Under the pieces are notes generated by a model. It made no database searches. It was not told the origin of the DNA and saw nothing but the letters and a program-made list of their open reading frames with translations. The position numbers and the translations under genes were made by a program. From NCBI RefSeq assembly GCF_004349055.1, contig NZ_SMKX01000002.1, positions 62,001 to 126,000 on the forward strand: a DNA stretch of 64,000 nucleotides, read 5' to 3'. The stretch comes from Kribbella antibiotica (GTDB taxonomy: Bacteria; Actinomycetota; Actinomycetes; Propionibacteriales; Kribbellaceae). Of this stretch, positions 7,817 to 15,424 are shown in pieces; position 1 is the stretch's first letter, and every line of letters begins with the position of its first letter.

Positions 7817-9006
7817 TGATGGACCGCTACGAGTCACCCGCGTTTGCCCGGCTCTTCTTCGCCTACACCGGTTCGCCACGCAGCATCGGCGGCCAACTCA
7901 CGCTCGCCTCCGAACGCCGGTACGCCGCCGCCCCGCTGATCGTCGCCACCCACGGCGACCTCGCGCTCTACCCCGGCAACGGCGCCGAGCCCACGATCGA
8001 AGGCTTCCGCCTCTCCACCCGCGGTTTCAAAGAGCTCACCGCCGTCTCACACCTCGGTCCCGCGCTCGCGACCCTGGCCAGGATCAAGGAGCTCGACCCC
8101 GACGGTCCCTGGCCAGCCGGCGCAGCAGAACTGCTAGCCGCAACGCAGGAGACACGAGAAGCCAACTCACCCGAGCTCTGGCGCGACCTCGTCGGCATCA
8201 AGAGCTTCGCCGGCCGCGAACCCGCCATCGCCGCGATGATCGACCACGCCTGCCTGGTGACCGAGCGATTCCTCCAGCGTGCGCTCGAAAATCCGTCGTC
8301 CCTGACCGCAGAGACCGTACGCCGCGATGCGCTGGAGGGTCCGTCGGACGAGCTACCGGTTTCGCTCAACCGCATCATGGTCGCGACCTTCTATCTCTTC
8401 GGGATGGATCTCGGCCACCGGCTGATCACCTGGTTCGACGGCCTCGGGCTCCCCTGGGAGGACACGATGGTGATCATCGCCGGCCGCCAAGGCCGTCCCA
8501 CCGCCGGTGTCACCCGCGACAGCAACAGCGTCGCCGGCATCATCAGCGCCGCCTCCCGCAACCGGCTCCCCGAAACCAGCCTGCTGATCGCTCCCCACGC
8601 TCCCGTCTTCCCGACGTACGACGGCAGCAATCTCGATGCGGTCGCCGCACTCGAACCGGAGTACCGGCGGCTGTGGTCGGGCGTCCGCGCGACCACCGAA
8701 CTCGGCGAGCAGATGTTCGCCGGCTACCCCCGTTTCGAACCAGCGCGTACCGGCGGCCAACGCATCCGCCCCGGTACGGCGACCATCAGCGAGCTACCGG
8801 CCATCGACGGCCCGGCGGACTGGTTCGCACTGACCTCGCGGCTGCGGCTCGTGCTCGAGGATCCACGCCAACTGCTCTCCGGAGCCATCACCGATTTCGC
8901 CGCCCGGCAACTCGTTGACAACGGCAACAATCCGGCCCAGCTCTTCGTCCCGGGACTGGACGGCGAGCCGTATCCCCTCTGCAGTGTCCAAGGAGAGGCA
9001 TCATGA
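7816..9006 (+). CDS. Protein of unknown family in EPTP/Liv operon
   Basis: This 396-residue protein starts at ATG 7816 (a second ATG follows at 7819), overlapping the stop of the EPTP gene. No family is recognised with confidence. It is soluble, has no signal peptide and no membrane segment. Visible landmarks are an N-terminal A-R-L-F-F-A-Y-T-G-S-P, a stretch L-I-V-A-T-H-G-D-L-A-L-Y-P-G, and a middle part with a possible Rossmann- or hydrolase-like strand-loop M-V-I-I-A-G-R-Q-G-R-P-T-A-G-V-T-R-D. Another striking stretch is S-L-L-I-A-P-H-A-P-V-F-P-T-Y-D-G. Several His, Asp and Ser residues lie near these strands, but no catalytic set can be assigned. Its stop overlaps the start of the binding protein, so it belongs to the transport and catabolic unit. 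It may be an enzyme acting on the imported compound. Confidence 0.7.
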   Translation: MMDRYESPAFARLFFAYTGSPRSIGGQLTLASERRYAAAPLIVATHGDLALYPGNGAEPTIEGFRLSTRGFKELTAVSHLGPALATLARIKELDPDGPWPAGAAELLAATQETREANSPELWRDLVGIKSFAGREPAIAAMIDHACLVTERFLQRALENPSSLTAETVRRDALEGPSDELPVSLNRIMVATFYLFGMDLGHRLITWFDGLGLPWEDTMVIIAGRQGRPTAGVTRDSNSVAGIISAASRNRLPETSLLIAPHAPVFPTYDGSNLDAVAALEPEYRRLWSGVRATTELGEQMFAGYPRFEPARTGGQRIRPGTATISELPAIDGPADWFALTSRLRLVLEDPRQLLSGAITDFAARQLVDNGNNPAQLFVPGLDGEPYPLCSVQGEAS

Positions 9007-10235
9007 GACGTCCAGTCAACCGCCTACGCACGGGCAGCGCCCTCGTCGCGCTGCTCGCTCTGACCACCGCCTGCGGCCTGGCCGCCGAGAAGCCGGCCGA
9101 CCAAGCGACCAGCACCGAGCCGATCGTCATCGGCATGTCTCTTCCACTCAGCGGGCCGGTCGCCGACCGCGCCAAGCCCGGGATGGAGGGCTACCAGTAC
9201 TGGGTCGACGAACTGAATGCGGCGGGTGGCCTGCTCGGTCGCAAGGTCGAACTCAAGGTGCTGGACGACAGCTTCGACCAGCAGACCGCGATCTCCGACT
9301 ACACCCGGCTGATCTCCCAGGACAAGGTCGACCTGCTTCTGGGGACGTTCTCCTCCGACCTCAACATCGCCGTCGCGCCGGTCGCCGAGCGGTACAAGTA
9401 CGTCTACGTCCAGCCCTCGGGCGGTGCCGACGAGATCTTCGCGCGGGACTTCAAGTACCTCTTCTTCGCACAGCCGGCCACGACGCAGAAGCTGCCGGAC
9501 CGCTTCGTTGACCTGATCGCCGGGCTGCCGGCCGACCAACGCCCGAAGTCGCTGGCTTTGGTCCAGCTGGACGACCCGAACACCACCCAGGCGGCCAAGC
9601 TCTTCGGCGAGCGGCTCGGCGCGCTCGGGGTCAAGACCGTCTACAACAAGACCTACGCACCGGACACATCGAACTTCGACACGATCGCGAATGCGATCAA
9701 GCAGGCGAAACCCGACCTGGTGATCAACGGCTCGATCGCCGGTGACGGAATCTCGCTCATCCGCTCGTTCCAGAAGGTCAGCTTCTCCCCGAAGCAGTTC
9801 TACCAACTCAACACCCCGACCGACCCGTCGTTCGCGAAGTCCATCGGCGCGAGCAGCACCGAGGGAATCTTCACCTACCTGGCGTGGAGCCCGGAGGCGA
9901 AGTACCCGTCCAACGCCGGGTTCGTTGCCGGATACACGAAACAGTTCAAGGCTGCGCCGAGCGAAGATGCGGCGAACTCCTATACAGCGGGGCAAGTCCT
10001 GGCCACAGCTGTGAAGGCTGTCGGCAAGCTGGATCAGACCGCCATCGCGGACTGGCTGCACAAGAACACCGTCGAGACCGTCGTCGGTCCGCTGAACTGG
10101 GACGCGACCGGACGGCCGCAGGGCGACATGCTGCTCGGCCAGTTCCAGAACGGCAAACTCCAGATCGTCAGCCCGAAGTCGGCGGCCACGTCGGCCGACG
10201 TACTGTTCGTCAAACCGGGTTGGAGCGGCTCGTGA
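9003..10235 (+). CDS. Liv-type ABC transporter solute-binding lipoprotein
   Basis: The 410-residue protein has a lipoprotein signal (basic start, then L-L-A-L-T-T-A-C with Cys24), so it should be anchored outside the membrane. The mature part begins P-I-V-I-G-M-S-L-P-L-S-G-P, the typical first strand of type I periplasmic binding proteins (Peripla_BP_6). It contains the family's N-A-A-G-G-L-L-G-R-K-V-E-L and L-I-S-Q-D-K-V-D-L-L-L-G phrases. Members bind branched-chain amino acids, amides, urea or aromatic acids; the sequence does not say which. ATGA overlaps on both sides place it inside the operon with the permeases and ATPases at 10232-13664. Confidence 0.9.
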   Translation: MRRPVNRLRTGSALVALLALTTACGLAAEKPADQATSTEPIVIGMSLPLSGPVADRAKPGMEGYQYWVDELNAAGGLLGRKVELKVLDDSFDQQTAISDYTRLISQDKVDLLLGTFSSDLNIAVAPVAERYKYVYVQPSGGADEIFARDFKYLFFAQPATTQKLPDRFVDLIAGLPADQRPKSLALVQLDDPNTTQAAKLFGERLGALGVKTVYNKTYAPDTSNFDTIANAIKQAKPDLVINGSIAGDGISLIRSFQKVSFSPKQFYQLNTPTDPSFAKSIGASSTEGIFTYLAWSPEAKYPSNAGFVAGYTKQFKAAPSEDAANSYTAGQVLATAVKAVGKLDQTAIADWLHKNTVETVVGPLNWDATGRPQGDMLLGQFQNGKLQIVSPKSAATSADVLFVKPGWSGS

Positions 10236-11116
10236 CGCTCCTCGTCCAGACCGTCATCCTCGGCCTCCTGGTCGGTGGCGTGTACGCGTTGATGTCCTCC
10301 GGCTTCAGCCTCGTCTTCGGCGTGATGCGGATCATCAACCTCGCCCACGGCGCCATGATCGTGCTCGCGGCCTTCCTCTCCTGGTGGGTGTGGGACCGCA
10401 CCGGCATCGACCCGCTGCTGGTCGGCGTCATCATCACGCCGGTCATGTACGTCGTTGGTCGCGTCCTCTACCGCCTGGTCATCGCCCGGGTCCACCGCAT
10501 CGACCACGAACTGGCGATGGTGGCCTCATTCGGAGTCGCCATCGCCGCCGGTGGAGTGATGGCGCTCATCTGGGGCACCGAGGTCCGCTCCGCCACCCCG
10601 AGCTACTTCAACACGTCCTTCCAGCTCGGCTCGGTCGTCATCCCCCAGGCCCAGCTCTACGCCTTCGCCGGCGCCCTGGCCATCCTCGGCGCCCTCTACG
10701 GTCTCCTCCGCGGCACCTTCCTCGGCCGTGCCATCCGCGCCTGCTCCGAGAACCGCGACAGCGCCGCTCTGGTAGGCATCGAGGTCGAGCGCACGATGGC
10801 CCAGATGTTCGCCATCGGCGCCGCCACCACCGGCTTCGGCGGCGCCGCCCTCTCGGTCATCTATCAGTTCGTCCCCGACTCCCACTACGTCTGGATCGGC
10901 CGCATCCTCTGCGTCGTCATCCTCGGCGGCCTGGGCAGCCTCCTGGGCGCCGCTCTCGGGGCCGCGATCCTCGGCTTGGGCGAGGCGCTCACTTCCTCGT
11001 ACGTCGATACGCGCTGGGCGACCGCGGTCCCGTACATCCTCATCATCGTGATCCTGCTCGTCCGCCCCCAAGGTCTACTCGGCGGAAAGCTCCGCGCGGA
11101 CGGAGCGAGGGCATGA
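10232..11116 (+). CDS. Liv-type ABC transporter permease, LivH-like
   Basis: The 294-residue membrane protein starts at GTG 10232, which overlaps the TGA of the binding-protein gene (GTGA). It has about eight hydrophobic segments. The phrase V-F-G-V-M-R-I-I-N-L-A-H-G-A near residues 29-42 and the late phrase I-L-G-G-L-G-S-L-L-G-A-A-L-G-A are hallmarks of LivH permeases. The EAA-like cytoplasmic loop is around R-A-I-R-A-C-S-E-N-R-D-S-A-A-L-V-G-I. It pairs with the permease half of the next gene. Confidence 0.92.
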   Translation: MTLLVQTVILGLLVGGVYALMSSGFSLVFGVMRIINLAHGAMIVLAAFLSWWVWDRTGIDPLLVGVIITPVMYVVGRVLYRLVIARVHRIDHELAMVASFGVAIAAGGVMALIWGTEVRSATPSYFNTSFQLGSVVIPQAQLYAFAGALAILGALYGLLRGTFLGRAIRACSENRDSAALVGIEVERTMAQMFAIGAATTGFGGAALSVIYQFVPDSHYVWIGRILCVVILGGLGSLLGAALGAAILGLGEALTSSYVDTRWATAVPYILIIVILLVRPQGLLGGKLRADGARA

Positions 11117-12927
11117 GCGCCGAAACATCTGCACCTCGTCGACGAGTCCCCAAGCGATGGCTGATCGGCTTGGGTGTGCTGGCTGCAGTGGCCATCCCGT
11201 TCCTGACACCGAGCTCCTACATCCACAACGTGCTGATTCTGACGTTCCTGCTGGGTGTGCTCGGGTCGGGCTGGAACGTGATGTCGGGGCTCACCGGGTA
11301 CGTGAGTCTCGGGCACAGCGCATTCATCGGCGTCGGCGCCTACACGGCCGGTATTCTCGCGAGCCAGTGGGCGGTCTCGCCGTTCCTCGTCGCACCACTC
11401 GGCGGAATCGCCGCCGCCCTCGTCGCCTTGGCGCTCAGCTGGGTCACGCGTCGTACGAGGGGTGTGGCTTTCGTGATCGTCTCGTACGCGATGCTCGAAC
11501 TGCTCGGCCTGATCGTGCGGAACTGGTCGTCGCTGACGGGCGGCAGCCAAGGCTTGCTGATGCCGTTGCCTGACTGGGATGTGCGCTTCCACAACTGGCC
11601 GTTCTACTACGCTCTCCTCGCACTCCTGCTGCTCAGCGTGGCGATGACGAGCGCAATCCGCCGCTCGAAGTTCGGCCTCGGGCTGGTCGCGATCCGCGAC
11701 GACGAGGACAAGGCTGCGGGTATCGGTGTCCCGGCGCCGATCTACAAGAGCCTCGCGTTCATGGCGTCGGCGGTGCTCGTCGGCGTGGCCGGCGCGATCT
11801 ACGGCTACTACGTCAGCTTCCTGACGGTCAGCACGATGTTCGACATCGTCCTCAGCCTGCAGGTGGTGCTCGCGGTCCTGCTCGGCGGACGAGCCACCGT
11901 CTGGGGTCCGGTCCTGGGCGCGTTCATCATCGTGCCGCTCGCCGAGGTGACCAACACCTCGATCGGCGGCGTTGATGCCGGAGCCTTCCGTCTCATCATG
12001 TTCGGCGGGCTGCTGCTGCTCGTCACGCTCGCCCTGCCCCGCGGCATCATCGCGTCGGTCGCCCGCCTCCTCGACCGCCGCACCGCGCAAGCAGGCGCCC
12101 GTCTAGCCAGTACGGCGCTGCCTGTCGCGCCGATGAGCAGTCGCACGCTTGCCCCCGGCACCGACCTCTTGCGAGTCGACGGCGTCACCGTGCAGTTCGG
12201 TGGCGTCAAGGCACTCGACAACGCATCGATCGTCGTACCGGCCGGTTCCATTACTGCGCTGATCGGCCCGAACGGTTCAGGCAAGACCACCCTGTTCAAC
12301 GTCATCGACGGCACCTACGAGCCGGCGGCAGGCGACGTCGTCCTGAACGGCAAGTCGCTGGCGAAACTCGACCGCACCGGCCGCGCCTTCGCCGGTATCG
12401 GCCGGACCTACCAGCTTCCCCGGCTCTTCGACAGCCTGACCGTGCTGGAGAACGTTGCCGCAGTCAACGATCGCTTCGAACCCCGCCGCCTCGTGCACTC
12501 CGCGGTCTCGGGCGCCGAGGCAGCCCGAGCGACCGGACTGCTCGAGTTCGTCGGCCTCGGCGAGTACGTGGACGCCGCCGCGACCGACCTCTCCTACGGC
12601 CAACGCAAACTGGTCGAACTCGCGCAGCTCCTGATGCTCGACCCAGCCGTGATCCTCCTCGACGAACCGGCGGCCGGTATCAACCCCACCCTGCTCCAGC
12701 GCCTGGCTGAGCTGATTCGCTCGCTCAACGCGACCGGCCGGACCTTCGTCATCGTCGAGCACGACATGCAGTTCGTCCTCGCGCTCGCCGACCAGACCAC
12801 GGTCCTTGCCCACGGCAAGGTGATCGCCTCCGGTGACCCGGCCACGGTCAGCACCGATCCCGCCGTACTGGAGGCCTATCTGGGTGACGACTTCGTGCTC
12901 GAACCAACGACGGGACCGCGACCATGA
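11113..12927 (+). CDS. Fused LivM-LivG: permease joined to ABC ATPase
   Basis: This is one 604-residue polypeptide combining two transporter subunits. Residues 1 to about 325 are a LivM-type permease with G-L-T-G-Y-V-S-L-G-H-S-A-F-I-G-V-G-A-Y and a run of membrane helices. After an Arg/Ala-rich linker (about 325-350), residues 350-604 are a LivG-type ATPase. Its Walker A GPNGSGKT is at 385-392, the signature is L-S-Y-G-Q-R-K-L, Walker B is V-I-L-L-D-E-P-A-A-G, and the switch is V-E-H-D-M. LivM and LivG are usually separate genes; fusions are known in some actinobacteria and proteobacteria. The frame is continuous, with no stop or internal start signal between the halves. It is coupled by ATGA overlaps on both sides. 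Confidence 0.93.
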   Translation: MSAETSAPRRRVPKRWLIGLGVLAAVAIPFLTPSSYIHNVLILTFLLGVLGSGWNVMSGLTGYVSLGHSAFIGVGAYTAGILASQWAVSPFLVAPLGGIAAALVALALSWVTRRTRGVAFVIVSYAMLELLGLIVRNWSSLTGGSQGLLMPLPDWDVRFHNWPFYYALLALLLLSVAMTSAIRRSKFGLGLVAIRDDEDKAAGIGVPAPIYKSLAFMASAVLVGVAGAIYGYYVSFLTVSTMFDIVLSLQVVLAVLLGGRATVWGPVLGAFIIVPLAEVTNTSIGGVDAGAFRLIMFGGLLLLVTLALPRGIIASVARLLDRRTAQAGARLASTALPVAPMSSRTLAPGTDLLRVDGVTVQFGGVKALDNASIVVPAGSITALIGPNGSGKTTLFNVIDGTYEPAAGDVVLNGKSLAKLDRTGRAFAGIGRTYQLPRLFDSLTVLENVAAVNDRFEPRRLVHSAVSGAEAARATGLLEFVGLGEYVDAAATDLSYGQRKLVELAQLLMLDPAVILLDEPAAGINPTLLQRLAELIRSLNATGRTFVIVEHDMQFVLALADQTTVLAHGKVIASGDPATVSTDPAVLEAYLGDDFVLEPTTGPRP

Positions 12928-13664
12928 TCGAGTTCGAGAACGTCCGTGCCGGGTACGGCGGCGGTGACGTCCTGCAAGGGGTCACGCTGACCGTCGAGCG
13001 GGCCGCGATCACTTGTGTCGTCGGACCGAACGGCGCCGGCAAGTCCACCCTGCTCCGCGTCCTGAGCGGCCTGCTCCGGCCGAGTGCGGGAACGATTCTG
13101 CTGGATGGAAAGCCTGTCCACGCGCTGTCACCCGCCGAGGTCCTGGCAGCGGGGGTCGCCCAGGTTCCGCAGCAAGGTGGACTGTTCGGCAACCTCACGG
13201 TCCGCGACAATATGCTCCTCGGCGGCTACCTGATCCGCAGCGAACGCGGTCGCCTGAAGAAGCGCCTCGACGAACTGGCCGAGGCGTTCCCGGTGATCAC
13301 CACGCGAGCCCATGACAAGGCCGCCGACCTGTCCGGCGGTCAGCGCCGGATCGTCGAGTTCGCCCGCGCCCTCGTCACGAACCCATCCGTCGTCCTGCTC
13401 GATGAGCCGACCCTCGGCCTCGACCCGAAGACCTGCGAGGTCGTCTTCGAGAGCACCCAGACGATGAACGAGCTCGGCGTCACCGTCCTGATGGTCGAGC
13501 AGAACGTGCGGTTCGGCCTCAAGCTCGCCCACCACGGCGTGGTGATGGAACGCGGCCAAGTCCTGTTCGCCGCACCGGCCGACGAACTCCTCGCCCGCCC
13601 CGACATGGCCGCGCTGTTCTTCGGCGCAGCCCCAGAGACTAGCCATCCAGAAGGTGGTCTATGA
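12924..13664 (+). CDS. Liv-type ABC transporter ATPase, LivF-like
   Basis: The 246-residue cytoplasmic ATPase has Walker A GPNGAGKST near residue 33, signature L-S-G-G-Q-R-R-I, and Walker B V-V-L-L-D-E-P-T-L-G-L-D. The H-loop position reads V-E-Q-N-V, with Gln-Asn in place of His-Asp, as is usual in LivF. It would pair with the ATPase half of the fused LivM-LivG. ATGA overlaps link it to both neighbours. The stop region overlaps the aldolase gene by four bases, joining transport to catabolism. Confidence 0.93.
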   Translation: MIEFENVRAGYGGGDVLQGVTLTVERAAITCVVGPNGAGKSTLLRVLSGLLRPSAGTILLDGKPVHALSPAEVLAAGVAQVPQQGGLFGNLTVRDNMLLGGYLIRSERGRLKKRLDELAEAFPVITTRAHDKAADLSGGQRRIVEFARALVTNPSVVLLDEPTLGLDPKTCEVVFESTQTMNELGVTVLMVEQNVRFGLKLAHHGVVMERGQVLFAAPADELLARPDMAALFFGAAPETSHPEGGL

Positions 13665-14479
13665 ACAGATTCGTCCAGCAAACCAGCGCCGGTAACGACT
13701 TCCTCGGCCGGCTCCGAAACGGCCAGCCGACTCTCATGCTCGGCATCCGCGGTTCACGCACCACAGATATCGCCCGGATCGCCCACTCCACCGGCCACCA
13801 CGCGATCCTGGTCGACCTCGAACACTCCACCATGCCCATCGACACAGCAGCCGGCATCTGCGCCCTCGCCGCCGATCTCGGCGTGATGCCGCTCGTCAGG
13901 ACTCCAGAACGCGAGTACGGCGCCATCGGCCGACTCCTCGATGGTGGCGCGCTAGGTGTCGTCGCGCCCCGGATCGAGACCGCCGAGGAGGCGCAGACCG
14001 TCGTACGAGCGTGCCGTTTCCCTCCCCGTGGACAGCGTTCCCAACTCTCCAGCGTTCCGGCGCTCGGAATGCGGCCGACCCCGGCGGGGGTTCTCAACCC
14101 CACTCTCGATTCGGCGACCGTCGTACAGATCCTCATCGAGACGCCGCTGGGGATCGCGAACGCCGACGAGATCGCAGCGATCGACGGCGTCGACATGCTG
14201 TCGCTCGGCGCGAACGACCTGACTGCCGAGCTCGGGATTGCCGGGCAGTACGACCATCCGCTCGTCCGCGAGGCGGTCGGCACGGTCGCGAAGGCCTGCG
14301 CCAACCACGGCAAGCTCTTCATGCTCGGCGGAGTCGCCGATCCGGTCCTGTACGCATCGCTCGCCCAGCTCGGTGTCTGCCCGCTCGTCGTGACCGGCAT
14401 GGACACCGACCTGCTCTATTCGGCCGTGCAGTCCCGCGCCGAGTCCGTCCTCCGCTCGCTCACCGAGGTGTCCGCATGA
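13661..14479 (+). CDS. HpcH/HpaI-family class II aldolase
   Basis: The 272-residue enzyme belongs to the HpcH/HpaI aldolases, which reversibly cleave 4-hydroxy-2-oxo acids (for example 2-keto-3-deoxy sugar acids or 4-hydroxy-2-oxoheptanedioate) into pyruvate and an aldehyde. The first strand-loop V-D-L-E-H-S holds the conserved Glu-His pair. The metal ligands are expected in I-E-T-P-L-G (Glu) and L-G-A-N-D-L-T (Asp). The chain is slightly longer than the usual 255-265 residues. It lies between the LivF gene and an amidohydrolase with four-base overlaps, so its substrate is probably derived from the imported compound. Confidence 0.88.
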   Translation: MNRFVQQTSAGNDFLGRLRNGQPTLMLGIRGSRTTDIARIAHSTGHHAILVDLEHSTMPIDTAAGICALAADLGVMPLVRTPEREYGAIGRLLDGGALGVVAPRIETAEEAQTVVRACRFPPRGQRSQLSSVPALGMRPTPAGVLNPTLDSATVVQILIETPLGIANADEIAAIDGVDMLSLGANDLTAELGIAGQYDHPLVREAVGTVAKACANHGKLFMLGGVADPVLYASLAQLGVCPLVVTGMDTDLLYSAVQSRAESVLRSLTEVSA

Positions 14480-15348
14480 CTGCTCTGCAAACCCTGCCCA
14501 TGCGTCTGGCGTCGTCCAACACCGCGCCGACCTTCGAGCTCCCGCCCGGCAGCTGCGACGCGCACTTCCACGTCTTCGAACCCGGCTATCCGCATGTCGC
14601 GAACCCGCTCTACACCTTCCCCGACGCCACGCTCGACCAATACCTGGCGGTGACCGACTACCTCGGCATCGACCGGATGGTGATCGTCCAACCCACCTTC
14701 TACGCCACCGACAACAGCCTCGCGCTCGAGGTCCTGCGCCGGGTCGGCGACCGTTGCCGGGCCGTCGTCCGGGTCGAGGAAGACATCACCGACGCCGAAC
14801 TCGACCGGTACGACGCCGTCGGCGTACGGGCGATTCGCCTCGATCTGTTCGCCCGCGCCGAGCAGCCGACCGCCGGAATCATCGCTTACGTTCGCCGGAT
14901 GGCACTCCGGACCGCGGCACGCGGCTGGCACCTCCAGTTCTACACACCCGGTTGGGTGGTCCGCGATCTCCTGCCGTTCCTGGCCGACTTCGACCAGCCG
15001 TACGTGATCGACCACATGGGTTATATGAAGGAAGAAGACGGCCTCACCCCCGCCGACGCCGACCGCCTGCTGACCGTCCTCCGTGACAACGGCAACTGCT
15101 GGATCAAACTCTCCGGCCCCTACCGCATCGCCAAGGACAAACCACTCAGCTCGATCCAGGAACTCGGCGCCGCCCTCGTTGCCACCCGCCCCGACCGCCT
15201 CCTTTGGGGCTCCGACTGGCCGCACCTCCCGAACGGGCAACGCGACACCGGCGAGCTCCTGAATCTCTTGCCTGCTTGGGCACCTGCCGCTCAGGACCGG
15301 CGCCTGATCCTTTCCGGAGCCGCCGATCTCCTTTTCTTCGCGCACTGA
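14476..15348 (+). CDS. Amidohydrolase of the PDC-hydrolase-like group
   Basis: The 290-residue TIM-barrel hydrolase starts at ATG 14476, overlapping the aldolase stop. Metal and catalytic positions typical of the amidohydrolase_2 family are seen: H-x-H in C-D-A-H-F-H-V-F, a His in Y-V-I-D-H-M-G, and the final Asp in L-L-W-G-S-D-W-P-H. This layout matches 2-pyrone-4,6-dicarboxylate hydrolases and sugar-lactone hydrolases. Such enzymes open a lactone, or remove a group, ahead of an aldolase step, which fits the neighbouring HpcH/HpaI enzyme. It is the last gene of the LysR-linked operon. The exact substrate is unknown. Confidence 0.87.
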   Translation: MTALQTLPMRLASSNTAPTFELPPGSCDAHFHVFEPGYPHVANPLYTFPDATLDQYLAVTDYLGIDRMVIVQPTFYATDNSLALEVLRRVGDRCRAVVRVEEDITDAELDRYDAVGVRAIRLDLFARAEQPTAGIIAYVRRMALRTAARGWHLQFYTPGWVVRDLLPFLADFDQPYVIDHMGYMKEEDGLTPADADRLLTVLRDNGNCWIKLSGPYRIAKDKPLSSIQELGAALVATRPDRLLWGSDWPHLPNGQRDTGELLNLLPAWAPAAQDRRLILSGAADLLFFAH

Positions 15349-15424
15349 CGAAACGAACCAAATCGGGGAGCTCCGCGTCTCACGGGTTACCAACGGGGTG
15401 ACGTGAAGTTCTGGGGGAATTTCA

